DNA from: Tricholomella constricta
Taxonomy: Eukaryota > Basidiomycota > Agaricomycetes > Agaricales > Lyophyllaceae
Assembly (NCBI GenBank): GCA_013368375.1
Contig: JAACJP010000017.1
Span: 1 to 64,000, forward strand
Length of the DNA stretch: 64,000 bases
Direction: 5' to 3'
Of the stretch, positions 50,536 to 61,282 are shown one piece after another. Made by a program: the position numbers and the translations under genes. The notes below the pieces were generated by a model, which ran no database searches, had not been told where the DNA came from, and saw nothing but the letters and a program-made list of their open reading frames with translations. Position 1 is the first letter of the stretch; every line of letters begins with the position of its first letter.

Positions 50536-53154
50536 TTGCTCAATTTAAATCATCATTTCATTCACCTATGTCTGACAATTATGCCCGACTCTTTTCTACC
50601 AATCAACCCGGGCGCGAAGGACAATCCAATACTTCTCAACCCGGTCGCGAAGAGCAATCCAATACTTCATCGCAACCTGACTCGCGGGGTAACGGACATT
50701 CCACCGTCTCTACTCATGAGACTGTCGGATCCGGGGGGTCGTACTTGGGAGGACGAATTGAGTTCGAACCAAGGGTCACAGATCATCTCGACTCCCTCAT
50801 CACCGAATTTAGAGAGGGTCGAAACACTAAGGCCAATATCATCTTCGATGCACATAATTTCATCAACTCCATCGGAGGATCCTCCCCGGATGCGCAGAAA
50901 TTTGCCTTCGGCGAATTCATCTCGACCATCGATTCAGTCGAGATACTCGCCGACTCCGCTAGACGACGCGGAGAACGAGCTCAACACGGGCTGGAAAACG
51001 CCGGAGAGAACTCACCCACTCGAGCCGAACCTGCTGCCGCAGAGGCCGTCAACGATGCCATTGACCAATTGGTGTCAAAAATCGGGTCCAAGCGTGGAGG
51101 ATCTCAGGTCCCGACCGATGCAGATGCCGGTTCTGGAAGAGAGGATGATGTGGAGAACAGAGACAGTGGAAAACGACGGAAACTCAGCTCTTCAGACCTC
51201 CCATGGCACAGTCAAGAGATCCTTGCTCGACAGGATGGACGATCGTCCTGTCAAGCGACGCAAACACTCCTATACACCTACGAGCGAGATCCCGCATGGG
51301 TCCGACGTCAGATCATCATCTCAGGAGTCGCACCCTCAACGATCCCCCCAGGAGAATGGGACTCCATCTTCCGCGGGACGGCCGTCAACCTCGACGCCGT
51401 CTTCAGCTCAGTCCACCACGTTCTCCCTCCTAAAGAGGACGTTGGACGCGTGGGATCTACTGAAATCCGATTTAGCAACCCCGAGCCGTCCAAGCGCATC
51501 AGGACATCTAGCGACTGGACCACGGCTTGGGATGACGTATCGGAGGCAACCACCATCGCGTTCCCTCACCGGGCACGCGAACTTAAGGAATACGGCTCTT
51601 ATATCCGCTCCGAATTCTCTGCCAAGCTCCCGATTTCGCACCCAAAAATCATCCTCTTTGATATCGCAATCAGGAACTTCGTCGGTGGGGGTCAGCGATA
51701 CCTCCTTACCGACTACCACCTTTTCTCCAGATTCCATTCTGCCATCATCGCCCCAGACGGTGTCGAATCTGCGGGTACGAGCGGAACCAAATCTACTTCC
51801 GGGTTGCGTTACCGATCGACCGGGAAACGGATCAGCGGAAACAAAACCGAAGTCTGCCACCGTTTCAACGATGCCGGAAGATCTTGCCCGAATTCACCCA
51901 CGTCCTGTCGCTACCTCCATGCCTGTAAATCATGCGGCAGTACAGGGCACGGCCAACGAGAATGTGTCCAAGGGCGACATGATTCACGGGGCTCATCCTA
52001 GATTTTTACGGTACAACCTTTGGAGGAACGATAACTGCCTCTCCCCTACTGCTGCACTCTGGACCGAGAACGCAGTTCCCCTTCCGTCACCTCCATTATC
52101 TGAGTTGTCAAATCCTGTCGTATCCAAAACAATATCAGAAAATCCATCCCTTTTCGCCATTGTCACCCCAATAAAAGTCGACGTCTTTGAACGTCTCTTG
52201 ACCACTCACCCTAATCAGCCCTTTGTTGCATCTGTATGCCGAGGGCTTCGTGAAGGCTTCTGGCCATGGGCTGACACTCATTACGGATCATATCCGGACA
52301 CTCTTGACGAATCCTTCCATACCCCGAAGGACCCCGTTGACGCTCAATTCCTTCGCGACCAACGCGATAAGGAATTCGCGAAAGGACGCTTCTCGGCCCC
52401 TTTCGGCAAAAGTCTTCTCCCGGGCATGTATAGTATGCCTATTCATGCCGTACCGAAGCCCGGGTCCTCTGAGCTACGCATGGTCACGGACCAGTCTGCG
52501 GGCGAGTTCTCTCTGAACTCCATGATCCCCAAAGACGAACTCACTCGTGGCTACCCACTCGACAACATGCGACACCTTGGTGACATGCTACTCTTCCTCC
52601 AGAACTCGCTTCCTGACACCGAACTCATTCTTTTCAAATCCGACGTCGCCGAAGCTTATCGCTTGATACCGGTCCACCCATACTGGCAGATCAAACAAAT
52701 CAACACAATTGACGGGGAGAGACAAGTTGACCGCAATGGCGCGTTCGGCGGACGTGCCTCTGGCAATTTCTGGATCGCCTTCATGGCCCTTGTCATTTGG
52801 ATTGCCCGCTTCGTCAAGCTTATCAACCTCCTCCTTTCATACTCGGATGACTGTTTCGGCCCCGGTGTCAAAGGCGACCTTACATTCTACCCTCCCTACA
52901 ATAAACTCCTGCCTACCAATCAATGTAAACTCCTCGTCCTCTGGGACGAGCTAGGAATCCCCCACAAAGAACGTAAACAAATCTCCGGCAATCCCCTTAC
53001 CATCATCGGCATCGAAGTCGATGCCGTTTCCTTATCATGCACCCTCCCCTCGGATGCCAAGCTCGATCTCCTCGAACAACTCAAAAAGTTTACTGCGTAT
53101 CCAAATTCAACGCATATATACACACATACACTTAAGCCTACCTTCATTTTGTAA
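50536..53154 (+). CDS. DIRS/Ngaro-like pol with reverse transcriptase, truncated
   Basis: An 872-codon frame. The N-terminal about 480 codons overlap the Gag ORF in another frame and are Ser/Pro-rich. Reverse transcriptase begins around residue 560: PFVASVCRGLREGFWPWAD, FSAPFGKSLLPGMYSMPIHAVPKPGSS, LRMVTDQSAGEFSLNSMIP, FKSDVAEAYRLIPVHPYWQ (first Asp), RNGAFGGRASGNFWIAFM, LLLSYSDDCFGPG (catalytic YSDD). The GGRASG block and the VHPYWQIKQI strand fit reverse transcriptases of tyrosine-recombinase elements better than Ty3 or copia types. RNase H and any recombinase are missing: the frame ends at 53154 next to tandem repeats. The DIRS/Ngaro call is tentative. Confidence 0.65.
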   Translation: MLNLNHHFIHLCLTIMPDSFLPINPGAKDNPILLNPVAKSNPILHRNLTRGVTDIPPSLLMRLSDPGGRTWEDELSSNQGSQIISTPSSPNLERVETLRPISSSMHIISSTPSEDPPRMRRNLPSANSSRPSIQSRYSPTPLDDAENELNTGWKTPERTHPLEPNLLPQRPSTMPLTNWCQKSGPSVEDLRSRPMQMPVLEERMMWRTETVENDGNSALQTSHGTVKRSLLDRMDDRPVKRRKHSYTPTSEIPHGSDVRSSSQESHPQRSPQENGTPSSAGRPSTSTPSSAQSTTFSLLKRTLDAWDLLKSDLATPSRPSASGHLATGPRLGMTYRRQPPSRSLTGHANLRNTALISAPNSLPSSRFRTQKSSSLISQSGTSSVGVSDTSLPTTTFSPDSILPSSPQTVSNLRVRAEPNLLPGCVTDRPGNGSAETKPKSATVSTMPEDLARIHPRPVATSMPVNHAAVQGTANENVSKGDMIHGAHPRFLRYNLWRNDNCLSPTAALWTENAVPLPSPPLSELSNPVVSKTISENPSLFAIVTPIKVDVFERLLTTHPNQPFVASVCRGLREGFWPWADTHYGSYPDTLDESFHTPKDPVDAQFLRDQRDKEFAKGRFSAPFGKSLLPGMYSMPIHAVPKPGSSELRMVTDQSAGEFSLNSMIPKDELTRGYPLDNMRHLGDMLLFLQNSLPDTELILFKSDVAEAYRLIPVHPYWQIKQINTIDGERQVDRNGAFGGRASGNFWIAFMALVIWIARFVKLINLLLSYSDDCFGPGVKGDLTFYPPYNKLLPTNQCKLLVLWDELGIPHKERKQISGNPLTIIGIEVDAVSLSCTLPSDAKLDLLEQLKKFTAYPNSTHIYTHTLKPTFIL
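50568..52001 (+). CDS. DIRS-like Gag with CCCH and CCHC zinc fingers
   Basis: 477 residues from MSDNYARLFSTNQPG. It contains EFEPRVTDHLDSLITEFREG, a central region ETATIAFPHRARELKEYGSY-like (EATTIAFPHRARELKEYGSY), HPKIILFDIAIRNFVGGGQR and YLLTDYHLFSRFHSAII. At the C-terminus are a CCCH finger (CHRFNDAGRSCPNSPTSCRYLH) followed at once by a CCHC knuckle (CKSCGSTGHGQREC). This pairing is common in Gag-like ORFs of agaricomycete retroelements. The ORF overlaps the pol frame along its whole length. Confidence 0.7.
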   Translation: MSDNYARLFSTNQPGREGQSNTSQPGREEQSNTSSQPDSRGNGHSTVSTHETVGSGGSYLGGRIEFEPRVTDHLDSLITEFREGRNTKANIIFDAHNFINSIGGSSPDAQKFAFGEFISTIDSVEILADSARRRGERAQHGLENAGENSPTRAEPAAAEAVNDAIDQLVSKIGSKRGGSQVPTDADAGSGREDDVENRDSGKRRKLSSSDLPWHSQEILARQDGRSSCQATQTLLYTYERDPAWVRRQIIISGVAPSTIPPGEWDSIFRGTAVNLDAVFSSVHHVLPPKEDVGRVGSTEIRFSNPEPSKRIRTSSDWTTAWDDVSEATTIAFPHRARELKEYGSYIRSEFSAKLPISHPKIILFDIAIRNFVGGGQRYLLTDYHLFSRFHSAIIAPDGVESAGTSGTKSTSGLRYRSTGKRISGNKTEVCHRFNDAGRSCPNSPTSCRYLHACKSCGSTGHGQRECVQGRHDSRGSS

Positions 53155-53231
53155 GAACGTATGGCTGAAGTCTAGCCTACTTTTCGTAGAGCTTCGAGAC
53201 GGTCTTCAGTTTAATTTTTTTGTCCAGCACA

Positions 53232-53480
53232 CCTCAATCCTAACAAGTCTACCATACTGAACCGTGTAGTGTACTTCAAATAGATTCAAGTCAGCTTGAA
53301 AAAGTTCAATATATTTCAAGCGTACCTCAATCCTAACGAGTCTACCATACCAAACCGTGTAGCGTACTTCAAATAGATTCAAGTCAGCTTGAAAAAGTTA
53401 TCTTTACAGCGTACCTCAATCCTAACGAGTCTACTGTCAAACCGTGTAGCGTACTTCAAAAAGCCTAAGTTTCAACCCTA
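53232..53480 (+). repeat. three copies of a roughly 90-bp tandem repeat
   Basis: Units begin ACCTCAATCCTAAC(A/G)AGTCTAC at about 53231, 53323 and 53413. Each continues with AACCGTGTAG(T/C)GTACTTCAAA; the first two add TAGATTCAAGTCAGCTTGAA. It separates the truncated DIRS-like element from KDZ-2. Confidence 0.8.
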
Positions 53481-53571
53481 AGGTACAGCGAGTCTACCGT
53501 GCTCGCGAGTCTACCGTGCCCGAGCCGTCGCGTCAGCCTATGAAAAGTCTACCCAGCCTATACGGGCTATG

Positions 53572-56500
53572 TCAATAAAATAAGATTTCGACATATGACG
53601 AGCGTACCTTGAGTGCTTTCTCAAACACGGCTTGACAGTCTGTCGCCAGTCGCCTATACATGGCAGCCTGTCGGTGGCAGTACGCCGCTCGCCCGCCTTT
53701 CGTCGCCATCCCAAGCTCACCCCAGACGTCTGCCATCCTCGAAAACGACGCCACGCTGCGTCGAAACTCCTCTTGCAGAATCTCCTTCTCCTCTCGTGAT
53801 CTGTCACGCGCTGCTCGATCGCGAAACCACTTAACCCGATCCACTGCCATCCATCAGCATTGAGCAAGGTGAACCATCTGAGAACACTTACTTTCGAGGC
53901 TCCATTCCGACTCCTCTTCTTGGGTCATGCCAATACGTCGCCCAACATGCCAGAACCACGGGTCTTGTTTCTTTGCATCACCCAACTTGTGGCGTTCCGT
54001 CACGTTCTTCTGCCACAGCTGTTCCTTGAGCAAAGGCTGCAATGCCTTGTCATTGGGGTCGAGGCCGAGCGCGAGGAGTTTTTTGTACACGCGTTGGTAC
54101 CGCTCCATTGCTGAGGTCTTTTGTGCTTGAAGGGTGAGAAGATATTGCTGAGCGCGCGTGCTGGGACGTTGGCCGTGAACGAAGCTTTGCTTGAATTGGA
54201 GGTTAGCGTTGACGGTCTTGATAGCTAAGCGGACCTCAGCGAGGGCGTCATGGGCCTGACCTTCGCGCAGTTGGTATTCGACCTGAGCCAAGGACTCCAA
54301 CCCTATGGCGCTGCGTCGAGTCACGGGAAAGTCGGAAGGTAGCAACAGAGGGATGTCCTCAGCTGCAATGGCTTCTGTCGAATTCGCCTCGCTTAAGAGA
54401 GCAGGAAACATCGTCAGCTGCTCTTGACGCCAACTCGCAAGCTCTTGAGAAAGCCTGGCACGTGAGCTTGACGTCTGAGCATCGGGTTTGGACTTGGAGG
54501 ATAACTGGACCCTGTAACATACTACGTTAGATATGCAGACGTGCGCAGAACGAGTATACGCACTGTTTCTCCTCCAGCTGTAGCGCTCTGTTTAAGAATG
54601 ATGCAAGGCCGGCTCCATTATCGTTACTACTGGAGGCAGCCAATTCAGCGCTTGCTAACGTTTGATACACCCGGTTGAATGACGGCGGCCCTTCGAGATG
54701 GTCAAGATCTTGAAGACATGGATTTTCGTGTCGACTTACCTCCTTCCAGCTGTACCTCATATACACTCTGCACAACTCCTCTCGAGATGATCTTCGGCCT
54801 TGTATCCATTGTCTCCCACCGTGCGATTAGATCCGGCGCATGCATATTAGTCAATGCAGCAAAATCATCCTCCCGCGTTTGAAGGGTCTTGACGCACGCG
54901 GTATACATACGATGAAGTGTTGCGGCTGTATATCTAGATCAGATATATTCTTCACCGATGGATTAAATACTGACCGATCTGATGAACTTTCGTCCAGTTC
55001 CAATACCCGAAGAAATCGTCGAGGCTGTCGTGGCGATGACCATCGTTCTGCTCCTTGGTGCTCCCTGCAGATTGGTTTTGTTCCGCCCATCCACCTTCGA
55101 TGTTCTCGCCCCAAGTCTCGCCGGAATACTTCAAGTAGTTGAAGGCCCATAAGAGCATGCAAATCAGAACATGGTTCACGACGTGCATCTTGGGAATTGC
55201 GCCCCGAATCTTCCCGAGCAGAGGGACGACGTCTGGAAACCATTTCATAAAACGTTTCTCGAGATTAATACAATATTGACACCTAAAGCTAATGAGTTTC
55301 AAGTGATTCTTCCCTAAGTAAGATAAACGAACCATATATCATAGCTAATCATGATCCAGCGCAGGTGGCTGGCCTCGGCAATCGCGTGTGCCAACGCATA
55401 GTCGGTGTTCGCGAACCTGCAAGGCAGGATCAGTGAAAGTTCAAATGTGTAACACGAGCAGCTTACGCTTCGCCTTTGGTGAGGTCCACCGTTCCCTGTG
55501 GCATGTAACAGCCATGGCGGGCACATTGGAAGGCAACGACGCCGCTCACCACGGCATTCTTGAATTTCGCAATGTTCTGCATCTTTCCTGCTTTGAGGTG
55601 AGGGCAGGTCGGTTCCTGCGATACACCATGAGACGACGGCCACGATAGCTGAGGAGAAACGTACCTCTTCCGGATGAATGCCAACCCTTTTAAGATAGCC
55701 CTTGAATGGCTCGGTCGGTACGAAATAGCCGTTGCCGTTGTTCAGAGCCGTGTCATCCGGATCATCATTTTTATGCTTGCGCTGGAGTCGAAAGTTTCCA
55801 TCGGTGGATAGGAATAGGGTGTACTTGTGGCTATATCTAGTCAGCGATAAGGAATGTGCGTTGCAAAAAATCACTCACGTCTCATCGTCACGGGCAGCCC
55901 GGATCACAGCGTTGTCTACGTTGAAGCCGACCTCAGGGCAAGCTGGACATCGGACCGTGAGTGAGTTTGCGCGTCGGTGGGTAAGGATGTTGTCGATGCT
56001 GTGGGCCTGGCCACTCCGTCTGACAATAGCGAGGTGGCTCCATACACGTGAGACCTGATTAAACTCGCGATACCGATCCTGTGCATCGTAGAAGTCAGCC
56101 ATTGTAGTACGAATACAGTAAAATACATACCGGCACGTCCTGAGGGAAAGCATTGTTCGTTAGGCTTTGAAGGGTGCCAAAATAGTCGTAGGCAGACTTC
56201 TTCGACGTCAAGTTGCTTATGTGAAAGTGCTTGAGTACCGAGAACGTGAAGGCGGTTTCCGGTCGCTTGATAGTTGCAGGGAAGTACCGGGCACGTACCA
56301 GTTGCTCTGCATCGGACAAAGCCTCACAATGGCAATATTTGATTTGCATGCGATGAACACCGTTGATATGGACGACGACTGTAGGGCGGCCGCTTAGGGT
56401 GGGCAGTGCGTTGGGGCACGGCCTGCCAAAGTGTCCTAACGTCATAACGAAGCCCAATTCAGAAAGTGATACGCGCTGGAAGAAACTGCCTGTCCATCGC

Positions 56501-57007
56501 TGGAGGAAGTGGAACGGTTGACTTTCATGTGCTACGATGATGCACTCCTGACATAGGAGATTGCACTGAGAGCATTCTGTGCATCGAAAAGCACCAGCAG
56601 CCGCGCCGCAGGGACAGTCCTGTCCGATACGAGGATGGGACTCGGTCGATAAAATCGCGTCTTGTAGAATATCGAAGCTTTTCGAAAAAGTTTCCATCAT
56701 TACTGACGCGCCCTGCGTTCCATCAGCAAACCTTCTGCCCCAGTGATGAAGATACACGTACTTGTTTCCTAACTGGTTTTACGTCGGGTTCGGCGGTGGT
56801 TGAAGTGGGGTTGTAGGACGGAGTAGGCATAGAACATGTGGGAGGTGGTGCTGATACGCGTCGACGCTTTGCCGTGGTTTCGTAGAATGTGCGCGTTGTC
56901 GTGCTCCCGGCTGCAAAGACTGCCCTGTTCAATTCAATGTCATCCTCCTTGTCGGACTCGCTGTCGTAACGGCCAACGACTCCTCGACGCTTGTGAGTAC
57001 GGGACAT
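53572..57007 (-). mobile_element. KDZ transposase, KDZ-2, probably intact
   Basis: Multi-exon minus-strand gene from MSRTHKRRGVVGRYD at 57007. Order: acidic N-terminus; CxC2-like zinc cluster (CPCGAAAGAFRCTECSQCNLLCQEC then ESQPFHFLQRW, about 56500-56630); GRPTVVVHINGVHRM; HFHISNLTSKKSAYDYFGTL; a CPAC-type cysteine pair (PACPEVGFNVD, about 55925); FLSTDGNFRLQRKHK (catalytic Asp, about 55790); SYDIW spliced to CQYCINLEKRF (second Asp, about 55330 and 55270); NYLKYSGETWGENIEGGWAEQN (Glu, about 55070-55140) with DSLDDFFGYWNW; a long C-terminal helical region and VKWFRDRAARDRSREEKEILQ, ending at 53572. I found no premature stop in the conserved blocks. KDZ elements are cut-and-paste transposons that are abundant in mushrooms. 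Terminal inverted repeats were not located. Confidence 0.85.
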
Positions 57008-57069
57008 TGGACAGGAAGGGGCTAGCTACAGAACGAGTGGTGCGTGCGCGTTAGTGTGAAATAAAATCT

Positions 57070-57412
57070 CTCTGGCCAGCACGAGAACAATAATGGAGGC
57101 AGCATTGTACGGCAATGGCTCCTCGACCTCGATCGGGGAGGAAAGGACAATACAATAGCAGCAGAATGAAGTGGCGTATGCGTGGTGACACGCGGGACAA
57201 GAGAACAAGGCACGTTCTGGCCACAACGAGAACAAGAGTAGAGGCAGCATTCTACGGGACCTCACGATCGCTGCCAGAGCAAATCGTGTGGGCGATCGAA
57301 GATCTGACCCCAACTCATCAACGAGAACAATAGCACAGCAGTCTACGGGACCTCACGATCGCTGCCAGAGCAGATCGTGTGGGCGATCGAAGATCTGACC
57401 CGAACTCATGAA
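57070..57412 (+). repeat. direct repeats upstream of KDZ-2
   Basis: A 70-bp unit with GGGACCTCACGATCGCTGCC and AGATCGTGTGGGCGATCGAA occurs at about 57256-57322 and again at about 57346-57412, nearly identical. A second pair, CACGAGAACAATAATGGAGG / CAACGAGAACAAGAGTAGAGG with GCAGCATT, lies at about 57080 and 57220. No gene is seen between 57008 and 57542. Confidence 0.75.
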
Positions 57413-57542
57413 GGCCACTGTCCGAAGCAAAAGGTTGTATGATTCGTTATCTCTTTACCTATGTGAGATAACGTTGCGACTGTCAAAAATATATACGTGC
57501 GCTTTAGCAGTGTGCGCTTGGATAGTGTAAATTGTGCATGTT

Positions 57543-59753
57543 CTACAGTGACCACAATTGGTCAAATGGTATTATCCGCGTCATGTCGTAAGAGATGTTG
57601 GGCGCCGGATTCAAGTGCTCGAGAAGGGGCGGCGGGGGCTCAAAGCCGGGCACGTCATGAGAAAGACGACGAGGGACGATAGGCGCGCGGCGGAAGTGAT
57701 TGAAAAAGGTCTGCGTATAGTACTTTGCGACGGCTTCCTCCAAACTCTGAATTTCATCGGCCTTCCATCGCCAACTGTCGACGTGGAGGATGCCTGGCTG
57801 TTTCCCGGGCCAAGTCCTCATGAGCCGCTGAAGTTCCAACAAGTAGCGACAGCGTTCGTCCTCGTTGTAGCTCGCGATGCCGTGATTTGCTTCAGACAGC
57901 GGCGCGGCGAGGAGTTGTCCTCCGGGAAAGCAATCGGCGACACGTTGTTGTTCTTGCCCAAGATCGAAGTCGGCGGCCCCACGACGGATGAGAATTTGCA
58001 ACGCGAGGAGCTCCTGGCGAAAATTAAGCTCCGCCAGCTCCCACAAGATCTCCTCGAAGTCCTTGTCCTGAAGATCCCCGAATGGTTTGCCCTGCCAAGT
58101 TTCGTTACCATGGGCAACTTCGCCGATTGAGGTGTCCTCGGCGCTCAAGCAGTTCTGGAGAAAGTCAGACAATAGTTCCAGGCGCGTCGCGCTCTTCGTC
58201 TGACGATCCCCTCTCTTCCTATCAGCGCCGGACGAGCTATGTTGCAGCCAGTCGAGCCCAAGCAAATCTCTCCAAGCCTTCCCAGACATCGGCCGCGCAT
58301 TCGAATCATTGACACTGAGGCGATGGATGAGAACCGCGCGATAACGAAGCCAGGCACGGAGGGTCGATGCACGCCGGTCTCGTTTCTCGTAGGCAATGAA
58401 CGAGGCGGGTTCCGGGAATGCGTATCCGAAATCGGAGCCCAGAACATCTTTGTCGACGAAGTTGCTGGGCGATTGATCGACGCTGTGGAGCGCATCACGC
58501 CATGCCGGGATCGCGGGAGGAAGGATGGCGTCCGGCAGATCTTCGAACTTGCTACGACCCTGCGGCTCGTAGATGGCCTTGTTTTTCTTGCGCTGGGCGT
58601 CTATGATGTCCTTGTCAGTTGTAGATAAGTAAATCATTGAGATAAAAACTTACAGGGGCTGTACCGTTGCGTGCGAGCCTTACGATCTGTCATCGGCACA
58701 TCGGGAGGTGGAACCACGGGTCGCTCCATCCGGTGGGCGTTGAACGGGTTGCAGGTTGTGTGGAAATATTTAGTGAAGTGCCGGATTGCCGTATATTTGG
58801 CCAGTTGCGTCGCAGACCCGCGATAGACGACCTTGTAGGAGGGCTTTGATGCAGCGAGCGGAATGAAACCTTCAGCGCGCTTTGCAGTGACCACTTCGTT
58901 GATGCACAGCGTAAGGACATCCACACGGTGGTGAACAAGGAATACAGGTATTTTTGCCCTAAATAATTCCTCGCAGACGCCGATGTTGGTAGTGAATGCC
59001 CCCATTACCGGTGCGACTGGCGTCGCTGCATCCACCTCTAAACCCCCACTAATACGCGGTTGGTAGATGTCCCGCCAGTCGAGCGCAGCTTGTAGCTCGG
59101 AGTACAGACGCTGAACCTCGCGTACGGCGAGTCGTGCACGACTGAATGTCGTCGGTAAGGAGGTGAGTCGATCAAGGAAGGAATTGAGGATGGGAGGGAT
59201 CTCCCGAGCTGGGGGGTAATTGTCGTAGACGGCACTCCGCGCTTTTTCCATCAGCAGAATGCAGGGTTTTCGAAGGCGGCTGAGCATATCATGAGAGAAG
59301 CGCCCGATCGGATAAAATAGACGGTCCTCGCACACAAACTCGGATTCTGCAGGGAGCCACCACATTATTACCACGGGGTCACTGCGATCGCGGGGTGGAT
59401 AACGAATGACTGAAAGGTATGGGAGATCCGCGATGTAAGGCTGCGGCCACATAAGTGGGTCGTCATCTCCATAGCGTAGATCCTCGCGCAGGAACACCGG
59501 GCGATCTCCCCCCAGAGGCGGATCCCGTAGTCTCTTCGAATTCGGCGAAGTCACTACATATTCCCCCTCCCCAACGATGGCAGCGACTAAGCCATCGGTC
59601 GGCCGAATATCTGACGAACTGTGAACACAATTATTAAACATAGAGGGAAAAGAACTTACTAGCTGGGTTGAACTGAAGTTTGAGACGCAGGAGTTGTTCA
59701 GGGTTCGCCAACAGGTCTTTCGACCCTGGGGGGTAGAGTTCCTCGCTCGACAT
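57543..59753 (-). CDS. lineage-specific agaricomycete family protein, function unknown
   Basis: Three main exons: 59753 to about 59660 (MSSEELYPPGSKDLLANPEQ), about 59615 to 58645, and about 58595 to 57543. The middle exon has DGLVAAIVGEGEYVV, MWPQPYIADLPYLSVIRYPPRD, VIMWWLPAESEFV, FSRARLAVREVQRLYSELQAALDW and MGAFTTNIGVCEELFRAKIPVFLV, ending near CNPFNAHRM. The last exon has YEPQGRSKFEDLPDAILPPAIPAWRDAL, ARPMSGKAWRDLLGLDW, FRQELLALQILIRRG and ILHVDSWRWKADEIQSLEEAV. This two-part architecture (a WPQP...YR domain followed by PPAIPAWRDAL) recurs in many agaricomycete proteins I would recognise as a repeat-like gene family; no function is known. The frame looks intact. Confidence 0.7.
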
Positions 59754-59755
59754 CA

Positions 59756-60300
59756 CGAATCGCCGCGTTGGTTAAGAGTACCACAGATAGATATCAGCCG
59801 ACGTCACGTCGAGCCGAAAGAGAATACCAAAGGTATATCTCAAAAGTGGGAAGTGGGCTGAAAGAACCGCGGGCTATGAAGGTTCGACAGTAAGTAGTTA
59901 CATAAATGAAGAAAACTTACTGTTGATCGTGATTTCGAACTTTGGAGCTCAAGGTGCGACGTGGGTGGATAAAGAGTCCCCAGGCTATCACGAAACGCCG
60001 CGTTGGTTAAAGAGCACCACAGAGAGAAATCAGCCGACGTCACGTCGAGCCGAAAGAGAATACCAAAGGTATATCTCAAACTGCAATCTGGGTAAAAGGA
60101 ACGTCCGCAGGCTGTGAAGATTAGTTGACAGTAAGTAGTTACATAGATGAGAAAAACTTACCGTTGATCGTGGTTTCGAACTTTAAAGCTCAAGTTAAAT
60201 GAAAGGAGTGTATACGAAAGTGTAAAGACGTAATGTAAAGGAGTGCTTGCAATCAGCCGACGTCACGTCGAGCTGAACGAGAATACCAAAGGTATATCTC
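59756..60300. repeat. two and a half copies of a 235-bp tandem repeat with a near-palindrome
   Basis: Units start near 59756 and 59991 (CGAA(T/A)CGCCGCGTTGGTTAA), and a partial one near 60250. Each contains CGACGTCACGTCG (59799-59811, 60035-60047, 60258-60270), two 6-base arms around one base, followed by AATACCAAAGGTATATCTC. On the minus strand each full unit also carries a GTAAGTTTT donor-like site. They lie immediately upstream of the 57543-59753 gene, so they may be duplicated promoter or 5'-UTR. Confidence 0.75.
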
Positions 60301-60585
60301 GGTGGCAGAGGAGATCGGGCCAAGCAGCTGCAGCGTTGAGGATGCAGCGAATGATGCTGAAGGGAGACGTGTCGTCGACTCTGCACTTGCGCGCTGAGTT
60401 TGAAAAATATTTTTCCGCGCTTGGGCCCAGTGGCTGAGCAAGCGTGTGACCTTTCGGCAATGCCCGGGCGGACGCCAACCACTTTTTGACTTCCCATTCT
60501 CTTGAACTTCATCACCATCGGGGCAGACGTTCGTCTCCCACCTGCTCGACCTGGCGTCGGCAGTGCTAGTGAATTCTCTCCTCCT

Positions 60586-60945
60586 CTCGTGTAGATCGTC
60601 CGCCTCCATGGATCAAGCACCCCCGCCTTTTCCCATCAACATCGGGCCAGACGTTCGTCTCCCGCCTGCTCGACTTGGCGTCGGCAGTGAATCCTCCCTC
60701 CTCCTCTCGTGTAGATCGTCCGCCTCCATGGATCAAGCACCCCCGCCTTTTCCCGTCAACATCGGGACAGACGTTCGTCTCCCGCCTGCTCGACTTGGCG
60801 TCGGCAGTGAATCCTCCCTCCTCCTCTCATGTAGATCGTCCGCCTCCATGGATCAAGCACCCCCGCCTTTTCCCATCAACATCGGGCCAGACGTTCGTCT
60901 CCCGCCTGTTCGACTTGGTGTCGGCAGTGATTACTTTTCCTCACT
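60586..60945 (+). repeat. three tandem copies of a 120-bp unit, in frame
   Basis: The unit CTCGTGTAGATCGTCCGCCT... repeats at exactly 120-bp spacing, with its ATGGATCAAGCACCCCCGCC landmark at 60608, 60728 and 60848; differences are a few bases. Because 120 is divisible by three, two plus-strand frames stay open (60563-61069 and 60675-61052). One encodes 40-residue repeats containing MDQAPPPFPINIG. I see no evidence that either is translated. Confidence 0.75.
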
Positions 60946-61282
60946 CACTTCGTCAACCACAAGCAGCTTTATTTCTCGGGCCGCCCCTGGATTTTTTTTC
61001 AGCCTGGCGCTCACCTTGGGCACTGGATTCCGATGTGCCGCCGACGTGCTGAATTCGCTATTGTACTAATTTTTACTTCTATCATCGCTATAATCCTTTA
61101 TTTTTATTTCTATGTTATTTAGCCCATCGTCTATATCTAGAGCGCTTGTACCTACAATTACGATATATTGTTCTGCTTTGACTGGCCCAGACTGCCTCGC
61201 TTTGGCCTTCCAAAGCCTCTCAAGGAACTTTAAAGGGCGCACGATCGGTGAGGACTATAACGTCGACATCTTATTATTATTA

